Shown here piece after piece: positions 1 to 9,165 of a stretch of DNA of 64,000 bases. The notes beneath the pieces were generated by a model. It did not search any database, was not told the DNA's origin, and worked only from the letters and a program-made list of their open reading frames with translations. Origin of the DNA: Tribonema minus (Eukaryota; Sar; Xanthophyceae; Tribonematales; Tribonemataceae); assembly GCA_017506865.1 (NCBI GenBank), contig JAFCMP010000517.1, positions 682,001-746,000 of the forward strand, written 5' to 3'. Every line of letters begins with the position of its first letter. Within the stretch, counting starts at the first letter, position 1. Both the position numbers and the translations under genes were made by a program.

Positions 1-18
1 GTCGCCGGCGTTGACGTC

Positions 19-954
19 ATGGGGCCTCCGCTGCCTGCATGTTACGGCGAGCGCATGTGCGCGGCGGCACGTGACATGAACCGTGCCGACACGTACTGTA
101 GACGACGTCCAGTCCCACCCCCCTCGCCTGTAGTCGCTGTGAGGGAAGCCCCAGTCGTGGGGGAAGCCCAAGTTGTGCCCATCCCCGCTGTGCGGGAACT
201 CCCAGCCGCTGCCGCACCACCACGCCCCCCACCCCCGCGGGTGCCGATTCCGACAGCAGCACGGGCGAGACGCAACGGTAGACCTCGCCGGCGCGCAGCA
301 GAGCGGCCCTGCATTAGGCTGGACACCCAGAACGTCCACGACCATTCGGTGATCGCCGCCAGTAAGTCAAATTTGGCCAGATTGGTTGCTGAACACGGTG
401 ACATCGAGCTGATGCCAGACGTGTTTGTGCAAATCTGCGACCTCGCAGAGGGGAACGCCGATGCTCTGTCCGTACTGAAGGTGCTATCCATGGATGAGCA
501 CAGCACTGTAGGAGTGAGTGAGAGACAGGCTCTGGCGCATGTTTGGACGAAGATCATCGCCATTCGAGATGATACCATACGTGAAAACGTCAAAGGCACA
601 TTAATATTACGTCTAGGTGAGTGCGTCGAGCACTCGCTCCCCGTTTGTAGCACCGGGAGGATGGTGCGCATGCTGTCAACGCTGGATGGAGCCAGCGACG
701 ACGTGAAGCGCATTAAGCCAATGTGGGCGGTCAGGGATGAAATCGGGAACCTGGCTGTCCAAGTCAGGCAGAGCACTCTGGATGATGCAACTAAAGATGA
801 GGTGGCGGCGTACGAAAGTGGTACGTCTACACGATTATCTGATGTGATGAAGGCCGGCTTCACTGCCCGAGCTGTCGCCACATATGTTGACGAGTTGGGC
901 ATGGATGCCGGAGTGCTGCAAAGCGTTCTGTCACCGTTTACGGAATCATTTTGA
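19..954 (+). CDS. Conserved giant-virus/algal 'NVHD' hypothetical protein
   Basis: A 311-residue protein with a Pro/Ala/Arg-rich, probably disordered N-terminal third (about residues 30-100) and a folded alpha-helical remainder. The folded part begins with a QNVHDH motif near residue 104 and contains a CSTGRM.RML segment near residue 210. From memory, proteins with a start like 'xxQNVHDxxV' and a C-terminal 'C.TGR..R' segment recur in large DNA viruses and some algae, with no known function. A 357-residue open frame on the opposite strand is its shadow: it is Ser/Thr/Arg-rich with no domain. The ATG at 19 lies near the window edge, so an upstream extension cannot be excluded. Confidence 0.6.
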   Translation: MGPPLPACYGERMCAAARDMNRADTYCRRRPVPPPSPVVAVREAPVVGEAQVVPIPAVRELPAAAAPPRPPPPRVPIPTAARARRNGRPRRRAAERPCIRLDTQNVHDHSVIAASKSNLARLVAEHGDIELMPDVFVQICDLAEGNADALSVLKVLSMDEHSTVGVSERQALAHVWTKIIAIRDDTIRENVKGTLILRLGECVEHSLPVCSTGRMVRMLSTLDGASDDVKRIKPMWAVRDEIGNLAVQVRQSTLDDATKDEVAAYESGTSTRLSDVMKAGFTARAVATYVDELGMDAGVLQSVLSPFTESF

Positions 955-1388
955 TGTTGAGATCGGATGAGGTCGAGGGTGGTGGTCTGCTCACACTTTT
1001 GAGGCACCATCAGCTGCCTGAGGGCTTTGGAGCTTCGTTTCACCATACAAAAAATCAATAGGGGGCGGCGGCAGCTGAGAAGGGTGTGGGCTGCACTGCC
1101 ATGCGCTGTTCGCAAACTTGTGAGAGGCTATAAAATTTGAATCACACGACGTGATCACAAGATACACCATGGTAAAACACAATTTGCATTAAATATTGCG
1201 CCTTCCCCACACCCACTTTTACAAAAATCCTCAGAGGCTGTGGTGCCTGAAGCAATGATTGAGATTCAAGAGATTCAGATTCGGCCCAAATATGATATAT
1301 CACGTCAGGGCGCGCAAATATTAAATATTGCTGCACGTCAATGTGTAGCACGCATTCACAACCTCTCTGACCGTCGGTCACTTGCAAC
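955..1388. other. Intergenic region with AT-rich promoter-like segment
   Basis: No convincing gene. The last 130 bases hold AT-rich blocks (two ATATTAAATATT-like stretches near 1315-1330) and the motif TCACAACCTCT at 1356-1366, 22 bases before the next ATG. The same motif lies close upstream of two other plus-strand genes. Confidence 0.5.
1356..1366 (+). promoter_or_regulatory. Putative upstream motif TCACAACCTCT
   Basis: Identical to 9141-9151 and close to 6220-6234. In each case it sits within about 25 bases of an ATG and below an AT-rich block, which suggests a shared promoter or initiator element. The inference rests on three occurrences only. Confidence 0.35.
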
Positions 1389-2057
1389 ATGACCATAGTG
1401 GCACGCAAGACGGCCGAGCAGATCAAGGAGCAGAAGCGGATTTGTCTCAAGGCGAAGAAACCGGGGCCGCCGGGTGCCAAACGCACGAGGCTGACGTTTC
1501 AGTACTTGAAGGACAAATTCATTTCCTGGGGCTACAACCTCGACGACGACGACGACAAGCAGAAGAAGTTTGTCGAAGAGCAGAATAAATGGTTGTCACA
1601 GTGCACCATGCTCCTCAACGACGGCACGGTCAGCCCGAGATACAATGACATCCAAAGCGGCAACACTGCGCCGGCAAACACGACGCCCGAGGTGATTCAG
1701 GCGCGCAGGGCAGCAGGATTTGCGCAGGCGAGCGCGACGATTATAGCCTGCGGTCACGGCCAACAGAATCATCTGGAGAAATCAACGTTCGAAGCGCTGA
1801 TGAACGCCACAGGTCTGCGTGACGTGCTCACGTACCAGTGGGCGCCGGACGGCGTGCAAGTGGACGCGGCGCTGAAACGCTTGAGCACAACCGCGGATGC
1901 ACACTGCCCGACTCAGCTCAAGGCGTGCTATACTACCGATGGAGGGCAGTTCAATTTCAGCTTGACGAAATCAGATATGCAGACCAAGTACGCCGGCCAG
2001 CTGATCATCGCGATCGGCTACAAGCTGGGTAATGACGGTGAGATCATCGTCACCTAA
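1389..2057 (+). CDS. Hypothetical protein, N-terminal partner of the 2064-2738 frame
   Basis: A 222-residue basic-then-mixed protein beginning with a Lys/Arg-rich segment and an acidic DDDDDK run near residue 54. I recognise no family. It is followed after six bases by a second open frame on the same strand, and the two may be parts of one long protein; if so, the gene looks broken about once. The start is supported by the AT-rich block and the TCACAACCTCT motif 22 bases upstream. Confidence 0.55.
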   Translation: MTIVARKTAEQIKEQKRICLKAKKPGPPGAKRTRLTFQYLKDKFISWGYNLDDDDDKQKKFVEEQNKWLSQCTMLLNDGTVSPRYNDIQSGNTAPANTTPEVIQARRAAGFAQASATIIACGHGQQNHLEKSTFEALMNATGLRDVLTYQWAPDGVQVDAALKRLSTTADAHCPTQLKACYTTDGGQFNFSLTKSDMQTKYAGQLIIAIGYKLGNDGEIIVT

Positions 2058-2063
2058 GTCTTC

Positions 2064-2738
2064 GTGCTGTCTGACGTGAAGGATATGCTGGGCCAATCTC
2101 TGCAACCCAGGGTCGATCCTAAGGGGGAGGATTCGCATGCGCGCCTTCGAACTCGCATGGATAATGATGATCTACAGAAGGAGTGCAGGCAAACGATTTT
2201 AGACGGTATGCTGAAGATTACACACCGCACGCTTCACGACGCATTCTTCAGCCTCAACGTCAACCGCAACGTGTCCAAGAACCACAAGACGGAGCTCATA
2301 GGCCTCAAGCACATCATGCGCGCGCTCCCGCAGAACACGACGATGACGCTGGCCAGCGACAAGAATAAAACAGTCGACTTCCACTTTAAGCGGGGTGAGA
2401 TCTCACTGGGCATCTCGGCCAAGACCGCGACCCTGACTAACAAGAATCCGGATGGAACTTCCTCAGGTTTCAAATTCAAAAAAGGCGCGGCGCCCGACCA
2501 CGACAAGTGCGACTGGGTGTTGGTTGTCTACATGGACACGGCACGCACAATGGTAACAGGTTTCTCAGCAATCAGCGGCACCGCAGTGTACAAAGATGAC
2601 GAGGGTAAAAACTTCTGTTGGACCAAGTCGGGAAGCAAGAAGGGGGTTGACTACAAGATAAAGAAGTACCCGGCATCCCAGCTGCTGCAGGTCATCGACC
2701 TCATGTTTGAGAAGCGAGGACAGCAGATCACTTTGTAA
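2064..2738 (+). CDS. Hypothetical protein, possible nuclease-like C-terminal domain
   Basis: A 224-residue frame without an ATG at its left edge; the first internal ATG is seven codons in. The C-terminal half alternates predicted strands, with DFHFKRGEISLGISAKTAT followed by a Phe-Lys-Phe segment and CDWVLVVYMD. That pattern loosely resembles a PD-(D/E)XK core with a SAKTA strand, but the resemblance is weak and no family is assigned. The last 90 or so bases of the gene occur again, diverged, at 46901-46998, so part of this locus has been copied elsewhere. Confidence 0.5.
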   Translation: MLSDVKDMLGQSLQPRVDPKGEDSHARLRTRMDNDDLQKECRQTILDGMLKITHRTLHDAFFSLNVNRNVSKNHKTELIGLKHIMRALPQNTTMTLASDKNKTVDFHFKRGEISLGISAKTATLTNKNPDGTSSGFKFKKGAAPDHDKCDWVLVVYMDTARTMVTGFSAISGTAVYKDDEGKNFCWTKSGSKKGVDYKIKKYPASQLLQVIDLMFEKRGQQITL

Positions 2739-2766
2739 ATGGATTATATTTATGTCTTGTCTGTTT

Positions 2767-5346
2767 TCAGTCTACGTTGTGCTGCACTGTATTGCGGCGA
2801 ATGTATACGGCTGCAGACACAATGCCGGCAAGGTATGTCGTTTGCGCACGTGTAGACACGGAAGATGCCGCAGCACTTCTTGCCACCCTGCCCGTCGCCG
2901 TGTATTGAACCCCTGAACCCTGCACATCACCGTGCCTGTTGGGGGAGCGCAAAACAGCAGCATCGTTGAGAATCCACCACTCGCCAGCCACCTTGACCTC
3001 GGTAAAATAGTGACCGGAGTCGGCACTGCTTCCTCGCCCAGCGTGGTGCATGATGGCGGTCAGGTCGTACGTGCTGGTGCCGCTCACCGACGGCACAGTC
3101 AAGGTGGGCGCAGCCTGCATAACGACACCACGTGGAGGGCGTCAGTGTCTGGACATATACGTTCATGCTGCATCATAGGCTATCAACTGATGTTGCCAAC
3201 GCTGCACATGACACAGAAGCGCTGACCTCTTTGAGCAAAATGTACACTAGAGCTGCAGCTCCATGATCTCACCTCAACATCATGCCCGTCCTTCTCCGCC
3301 CCATTGCCTTTGGCTTGATTGTTCCAGCGTGTGCGCTTCAGGATGATGACCAGCACGGTAGGCACAGTGAGTAGGGAAACTGTGGCCTCCCGCACCTTGC
3401 CGCCACAAGCGCAGTTAACCGTCACGTCTTCTTTCTGCTTAAGGTGCTCGCTCAGGCACTCTTGCACTGTTCCAAACTTCTCGTCCTCGCTCGCCACCTC
3501 AAGGCTCAGAGCAAAGTCAGAAAAAGTGATTTCCCCCACCCTTTTACACCCCTTGCACGGTCCGCTCTTGGCAGTGGTGATGCCTAGCGTGTCTGCAAAG
3601 GGGCGCGGATCACGAGCGCGTGCGGCTTCATACGTGGAATCAAGGATATGGCGCAGCGTCAACCCGGCGTCTTCCTGGTGGGTCGTCGTGTGGTTCATGT
3701 GCGCGAGCATGCCGAGGATCCCCGTGTGGACCCGGTGCTCGTGTTCTTCGTTGAGTTCGAGGCGGGACATGGCTTCCAGCACCCGGTGCGCGAAATGATG
3801 GATGGCGGTGCTTTCGCTGATTGAGGTGGGCGTGCTGCGGGAAGATGTGAACGCAAACAGATTGATAAGCGCATCAACAGTGGGAAAGCACGCACCAAAG
3901 AGTTCAGTCCTTCAACGTTGCCACTTTAAGAGAGTACGCCAAGCACGGTAAGTACCGTGAGCGTAGGAATGTGACATGGCGCCAACAACACTATACATTT
4001 GCTCAAGTAACCTTGCCTGCACTTACTTGCACATAAGAAGTTCTTCAACACGGTGGCAACGGCCTCCATGTACTGTGACGTCATGTTTTTATTGCGACTT
4101 GAGATGTCTGAGGGCTGCGATCATGATACAGCACAAGTAAATGCCTCACCTGAGCACGAGGCCACGGAGTTCTTCAGTGTGTAGAACAAGCTGAATGGCC
4201 GCCGCCAGATGGCACGTTTGGCTCAGATTAATGATGCCGTTGAGCCCGACACCGGTGCGGCTCTTTTTCACGGGCACCTCGCTCATGCTCACAAGCGAAC
4301 CATCGCTATCGGGTATCTCGTGTGGCTGGTTGGGATTCTCCTGTACTCGCTTCACCCCCTGCGCGCGCCCTCCCCCCTGCACAGGCTCCCGCGCGGCTCC
4401 ATCCGTAGATGCCTGCCCTGGCTGCTCCTCGCACGCCACAGGTACGTGCTCTTGCTGCTGAGTCTCAGTGCTGTCCTGCTGATTATTATCTGCCTGCATA
4501 TTGTTGCCCTGCTGCTCGCCTGCCACCATTGGCTGCTGCTGCTCCTCGTCCACCTGCATGTTTTCGTCCTGGTATCGCCGATGTTGATATTCAATCATCT
4601 GCACCAGCCAGTCTGGCTGGGCCAAATCATACGGTTGCAACACCTGTTGGGGAGGGACACAGCATATGGTGCAACGCAATTGTGAAAACTGGTTCAGCTT
4701 GCCGTCACATAGCAAGAGCTACTCGAGGCCTCACCGCAGCGAGCGTGTCTCCATCTCCTGCCGCAACGAGCAGACGCAAGAGAGCCTTGTCTGATGCGAT
4801 GCGGTTTGGTTTATAGGGCGGCGTGTACTCTGCTGTGTTCACATCCACCCTGAACGCTTGCTGGCGTTGGTCCATCCACCTCCACTTCAGCCAGTAGCAG
4901 CCCTGTAAAGCACCGTACAAGGTTCCTTTGAGCGGAACGTGATTCTCTTTCACCCGCTTCTGCAGTGCTGCCAGCAGGGAATCTGCCCTTTCCTGCATTA
5001 CGCCGTTCATCGCTGGAGGAATTGGTAGCGTTTGATTGCAACAGGAGGAGTTGAAGTTCGTTTGCAAAACGGGGTTTTGTCCCTCCGCCGCTGCTGCTGC
5101 TCCTGCTGTTGGCGATGCGGATACGGCGAAATTATGACCGGAGATACCGCAGTTTATTGTTAGTCTCGCTGCAGTAGAACATGCGCATTCAGCACCTACG
5201 TGTTTCACGTCGATCCTAGGAGCGAACACCAATTTGGTTTGCTCCACGCGAAGAACGACGCTCCCGTCGACTTCAGCAAAAATTGGTGGCACACATCCGC
5301 AGCGCTGCCGTCGGGTTTCATTTCTATGCAGTGCAATAGTACACAT
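2767..5346 (-). CDS. Ubiquitin-specific protease (USP/UCH, peptidase C19), four exons
   Basis: A deubiquitinase split over four exons read 5346-4735, 4643-4150, 3909-3273 and 3114-2767, giving about 696 residues. The USP Cys box (NLSQTCHLAAAIQ, then HTEEL) ends exon 2. Exon 3 has the zinc-finger pairs CKGC and CACGG plus the PTVLVIILKR strand. Exon 4 has the His box (HHAG, SGHY, then WWILND). Each junction has a GTGAG donor (4734, 4149, 3272) and an AG acceptor (4644, 3910, 3115), and the reading phase is kept throughout. Introns are 91, 240 and 158 nt. Exon 1 and the Gln-rich part of exon 2 are family-unrelated. The Cys box lacks the usual Gly-Asn (SQ instead of GN), but Cys and His are present. 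The ATG at 5346 is the first in frame; an upstream exon is possible. Likely role: removal of ubiquitin from host or viral proteins. Confidence 0.82.
3115..3272 (-). other. Spliceosomal-type intron 3 of the USP gene (158 nt)
   Basis: Donor GAG/GTGAGATCAT, acceptor TTATGCAG, phase 0. It separates the zinc-finger/strand part from the His-box part of the protease. Confidence 0.72.
3910..4149 (-). other. Spliceosomal-type intron 2 of the USP gene (240 nt)
   Basis: Donor AG/GTGAGG directly after the Cys-box exon, acceptor GTTGAAG, joined in phase 2. The reading frame upstream of the acceptor is closed, so exon 3 needs a splice here. A small additional exon inside cannot be excluded. Confidence 0.6.
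4644..4734 (-). other. Spliceosomal-type intron 1 of the USP gene (91 nt)
   Basis: Donor GTGAGG, acceptor CCCCAACAG. It joins codons in phase 0. The excised segment carries stops in the coding frame. Confidence 0.7.
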
Positions 5347-5490
5347 CTCAAGAGATGAAAGTGCAGCACCACATCGCGTCGCGTAATGGTGTCAACATCA
5401 GCGAAATGGCGTAGCACGATGCTTACACCGATAATTTGCGCAAGCAAGGAGGGTGAAAAGTGTTATTATGTCACATGATGTTACACTTGC

Positions 5491-6123
5491 TTAAACGGTC
5501 TGACCGTACAACAACCGCACATCCTTCTCTGGCAGGTTGTACAGAAAGTTGGGACCGACGCTGTGAGGGCCACTGCACCACAGGAGCCGTAGAAGTGACA
5601 GGCCGTCCCCCTTTCTATCTTCACTGCTCTGATGGTTCAGGCGGTCTAAGGACGACTCCATGACACATGTAATGAGATCCGTCCTGTCTCTCTCCCTCAA
5701 TGCTGAAAGGGGAAATGTGGCCTCCGACAGCGCTACGAACCATTTGGCATCTCCCTTCTCAGCAAAGCACATCAGAAGACGAATACACCTGGCGTAGTCT
5801 ATGCGGGCGGGGTCAGTGAGGTCCAGGAGCAGATCGAATGCATCACCGTCCTCACATCTAGCGGCATCCAGCAGAGGAAATGATCTCCTTGAATCCAAGT
5901 GCACTCGGTCGCACGGTGTGATGGGTTTGATGAAATTTCCGTTCATGCAGGCGCTGTATGGAAGTGGCGGGTCAAATCTCGTCAAGAACTCGTGCAGCGC
6001 TCCCCTCCTGAGAGCTGGTGCACAGCACCACCGCTTCAGCATCCGCAGCCTGCTGTAATCTCCGCTGGCCACGGCGTACCGCACCTCATGCTCCGATGGA
6101 ACTCCGAAGAGGAGCGTCAGCAT
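5491..6123 (-). CDS. Hypothetical protein, possibly helical-repeat type
   Basis: A 210-residue protein starting MLTLLFGVPSEHEV with alternating helices and short loops (for example AVASGDYSRLRML and AFDLLLDLTDPARID). The look is that of degenerate ankyrin-type or other helical repeats, but no consensus repeat is present and I do not assign a family. It lies directly upstream of, and on the same strand as, the USP gene, with about 145 bases between. Confidence 0.55.
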   Translation of the reverse strand: MLTLLFGVPSEHEVRYAVASGDYSRLRMLKRWCCAPALRRGALHEFLTRFDPPLPYSACMNGNFIKPITPCDRVHLDSRRSFPLLDAARCEDGDAFDLLLDLTDPARIDYARCIRLLMCFAEKGDAKWFVALSEATFPLSALRERDRTDLITCVMESSLDRLNHQSSEDRKGDGLSLLRLLWCSGPHSVGPNFLYNLPEKDVRLLYGQTV

Positions 6124-6236
6124 GGTCGGCCTGTGGTGTGATGATCGAAGCGCGGATCAATTATTAGAGATTCATGTCCTGAATCTGTTTAGCTTGCGCA
6201 ATTTATTATATCACACATATCACAACCGCCTCTCAC

Positions 6237-6470
6237 ATGCCAAAGGAAAAGCGCAGACTTCTTAAGGATGAGAAGGCAGTGCGCAATCTGAGGACGAACG
6301 ACACGACTGTAGATAGCGCTTGCAATCGGCTCATGCACGCCGTCGGCAGATGGGTGGACAGGGAACAAGCATCAGACCCATTCGTTTGGCAAGATACATG
6401 CGCAGGGCCCCTCTTCCTTGATGATGGTGGCGATCATCATCGGGACTGGATTCGACAACGACTGCTATAG
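6237..6470 (+). CDS. Small hypothetical protein
   Basis: A 77-residue frame with a Lys/Arg-rich start (MPKEKRRLLKDEK) and an acidic His-rich end. The main support is positional: TCACAACCGCCTCTC lies immediately upstream (6220-6234) beneath an AT-rich block, as at two clearer genes. No family recognised. Confidence 0.35.
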   Translation: MPKEKRRLLKDEKAVRNLRTNDTTVDSACNRLMHAVGRWVDREQASDPFVWQDTCAGPLFLDDGGDHHRDWIRQRLL

Positions 6471-6566
6471 CGCCATAGAGGTCAATCTACGGCGGCATGT
6501 CAGCAATGCAGTGACTAGCCTCGGTGGATGTTAGATACGGTCATCAAGTGAAAAAATGTATCAGCT

Positions 6567-7168
6567 TCAAGCATCGTGGCCGGCCTTACGGCGTGCACAA
6601 GCAAATCTAAGTGTCAATGCCGCTTGCCTGCTCGCGTTACAAGCAGGCCCTTTGATCCTGCAGACTGTCAGCTCATGCGATGGTAGCAGCGTCGGACGAA
6701 GCGCCATGCTGGTGCTGCAATGACGGAACGTTATCTTCATGTGCAAAACTCCGGAAAAGAACATCGGCGTTTTGACACGCGGCCGTTCGTGGCCCCTCCC
6801 AATCAAGAAGGAAGGAGGCAGCTGCCTTTTACTGCCTTTATTTTGAGACGTCAGAAACTTGGGCTTCAACCAACTTCTAAAGTCTTTCACACTCCATCGC
6901 TCGACGAGCACGACATCCCCGGCCATGCCTCGCGCTACCTACACACAGGTTAGTCTGTCAGAATGAGTGGGGCAGCCCTCCCGCACCACAAGCGTGCATG
7001 TGTCGCTTCGCGAATGCCTGTATGAATGGTCACTGAAAGTGTGTTGACGTCGTCGCTCACCATGGCACTGAGGATGGCTTCGACATAGCGTGGTCGTGTT
7101 CCCTTCATCCGGAACATGAAATTGTTGCGCGTTATTTTCATCCGGACCAGCGCTTCTGTGTCGGTCAT
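6567..7168 (-). CDS. Hypothetical protein, probable two-exon gene
   Basis: Proposed exons 7168-7061 and 6938-6567 give a 159-residue basic protein. The donor is ATG/GTGAGC at 7060, the same donor type as in the USP gene. The 3' side reads CTAACCTGTGTGTAG, a good branch-point-plus-acceptor, ending at 6939. The 122-nt intron is phase 0. Without splicing there are two short frames, 6950-7168 and 6567-6926. No family recognised. The model competes with a plus-strand gene whose proposed first exon and intron overlap it (see 6925-7791), so both cannot be fully right unless they are nested antisense genes. Confidence 0.4.
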
Positions 7169-7791
7169 AGCACTGTCACGTTATGCTACTAATGCCGTTC
7201 AGCGGATTGTGATTCCATGGGTGATGCTGATGTCCCATCTCTCGTCTTCATGTGCAGGTGCCCCGTCCAGTAATCGAGCAGGCCTTGTCGGCACCTGCTG
7301 ACACTGTGCACTGCACGGGTCCAGATTGCAACTGCCATCGGGCATACACAATCATGTTCCGGACCGTGTTGTACCACAACAATCAGAACAACTTGCTCAG
7401 GAGGTACATCCAGCAAATTCTTCAAGAACGCGAGACCATGTTCAAGGCTGCCCGAAGCACTGGCATCCAATCTATCCTCCGGGTGGTTATCTCCCCTCCG
7501 GGATCTCTCCGCAACGGAAGCGTTAACGGAAGCGTCGCCTCAACACAGGCATCTCAGAACGACAACAACGCTGGAGACAGGGATGAATCTTCTCGCGACG
7601 GTTCTCTGAACGGAAGCGTCAACTCAGCGTCCCTGGAGGCATCTCAGAGCGATAACAACGCTGGAGACAGCTCTGAAAACGACGACGCTGGGCACATATA
7701 TCAAAAGAGGTCAGCTGAAGATGACCCGAGTGTGAATTCAGCGTCACACAACGCGACCAAGATTCCGCTGAAGAAGAGGCCCCGCACTTAG
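6925..7791 (+). CDS. Hypothetical protein with Ser/Asn-rich internal repeats, probable two-exon gene
   Basis: The main exon (7258-7791) encodes a Cys/His-containing start (CTGPDCNCH), a helical centre and a repeated Ser/Asn/Asp-rich tail in which a block like SLNGSVNSASLEASQSDNNAGD occurs twice, ending in a basic KKRPRT that could act as a nuclear signal. This frame has no ATG until residue 35. A short exon at 6925-6948 (MPRATYTQ) ending CAG/GTTAGT joins in phase to the acceptor TTCATGTGCAG at 7257 (intron 309 nt), giving 185 residues. The alternative is an unspliced start at the ATG near 7354. The intron would contain exon 1 of the antisense gene 6567-7168. Confidence 0.45.
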
Positions 7792-8127
7792 GGCGCGGCG
7801 CTCGCCCACATATCACGACTGCACAAAGCAGTGTCATTCGAGGAGGCCGAGACGTTGAAGAAGATGCACATGTAGGGGGGAAGGGGTGGCCACATATACC
7901 GAGCAGTTCATGCTCTGAGTTGAAGAGTTAACGAGCAGCAGGCGGCGTGTTAGAGATGTTGAGAACTGTGTTCTGCAGGTTGCGCGCCACGAGTTTTGAT
8001 CCCACTGTGTGCAGGCTTGCCACAAGGATTCGATGCATGACAGTTGCGTACGTCTATGATTAAGGATTTGCTGCTGCATAACTGCTGGCTGGGGACACGA
8101 TCTTTAACTCGAGAACCACAGCTATGA
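7792..8127. other. Intergenic, no supported gene
   Basis: Short frames on both strands have no family resemblance or composition typical of the neighbouring proteins. I see no repeat or RNA gene. Confidence 0.4.
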
Positions 8128-9035
8128 ATGCGTTTACGCAGCTTAATGTACGACATGTACGAGTTTGTGCTTCCCGCGGATCTCGGGGTCTCGGTGATTG
8201 TGGTTTGCCTGCTGTGCTCTACTGCGTGCGTTGTTTTTCGGTGCCATAATGTATCTCGATTGTCCTGCAATTGTTCGGTGGGGATGGCACGGCTCGGCTT
8301 CACGGCGTCCAAAGGTGAGTGACACATGTCTTGCCTTGATGCATGCGATACACCTACGCCGATTTTGATCAAGCTGAAGTGCATCGGCATCTGATGCTAC
8401 CCCCGCGTGATGCCATAGCTCAGTTCACCGAGAGCCTGCGAACCGTCGTTCGTGAAGACGACTATGACATCATGCTAGAATTGAAAAACATTCACTACGC
8501 TATGAAGAAGAGAGCTTGCGGAGGTGAAGCGTCCTGCACGGTATGCGTCAAGAACGATGTCAACATTGCAGTGCTCAAAGAATCGGGATATACCGTCACC
8601 AATGAAAATTCTTACGGATCCATGAAATCGATAGCATGGAGCGATAGTACGACGGTAGCTAAAAAGCCTAGCGCGCCCTTTCCGAGTGCTTGTGAAGTCA
8701 GGACGTGCATGAAGAGGTGGCCTGGCAAAAGCTCCGAAGAAAGGGGAGCGCGATTGACAATGCTGAAACTGAAGCACGAGATTGATTTGGCCACCAAAAG
8801 CGGCAAGACGTCTCTGTCTCATTGCATCTCGCAGCACACCGGCACTGAACGATTCGACCAGGCTCTCGTGTGCCAGATTGTAGTGAAAGAACTCGTCAGG
8901 CTCGGGTACTTCTGCCGCATTGGCTATTTTGAAGTGCTCGATATAAGCTGGTCGAGTCTCCCCACTGTGCCATCCCTGGCGCCCCCGCTGCCGCCGATGT
9001 ATGATCCTCGCCCGACGCGTTGCATCATTTGCTGA
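8128..9035 (+). CDS. Hypothetical protein with C-terminal CIIC, possibly membrane-anchored via a short first exon
   Basis: The secure part is the 230-residue frame from 8343, with Cys pairs (CGGEASCTVC) and a C-terminal CIIC that has the form of a CaaX prenylation box. A better start may come from an upstream exon 8128-8314 (62 residues) carrying a hydrophobic helix (VSVIVVCLLCSTACVVF) and ending AAAG/GTGAGT. Joining it to an AG at 8373 keeps the frame (phase 1, intron 59 nt) and gives about 282 residues. No family recognised. The stretch from 9038 on belongs to the promoter of the next gene. Confidence 0.5.
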
Positions 9036-9037
9036 GT

Positions 9038-9101
9038 GCAATATTTATGACGCCGTGATGCAATATTTATGACGCCGATGCAATATTTATAACGCCGTGA
9101 A
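9038..9101 (+). repeat. Three tandem AT-rich 22-24-bp repeats upstream of the helicase
   Basis: The unit TGCAATATTTATGACGCCG occurs three times with small changes and variable spacing, ending about 65 bases before the helicase ATG. The position suggests a transcriptional control element. The core AATATTTAT is also found in other intergenic AT blocks. Confidence 0.6.
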
Positions 9102-9140
9102 CGCCTGAAACATTAATATTACATGTATATAGGACATCAA

Positions 9141-9151
9141 TCACAACCTCT
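9141..9151 (+). promoter_or_regulatory. Putative upstream motif TCACAACCTCT
   Basis: Exact copy of the motif at 1356-1366, here 14 bases before the helicase ATG and downstream of an AT-rich ATTAATATTACATGTATATAGG block. Confidence 0.35.
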
Positions 9152-9165
9152 GATCACTGCGCGTC

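Noticed and set aside
42-1115. 357-residue open frame on the minus strand
   Set aside because: Antisense to the NVHD gene, Ser/Thr/Arg-rich composition and no domain; the plus strand has the better protein.
2038-2110. Intron joining the two frames at 1389-2738 (GTGAGATC donor, CAACCCAG acceptor)
   Set aside because: The signals look good, but the join does not keep the downstream frame, and no other nearby acceptor does either.
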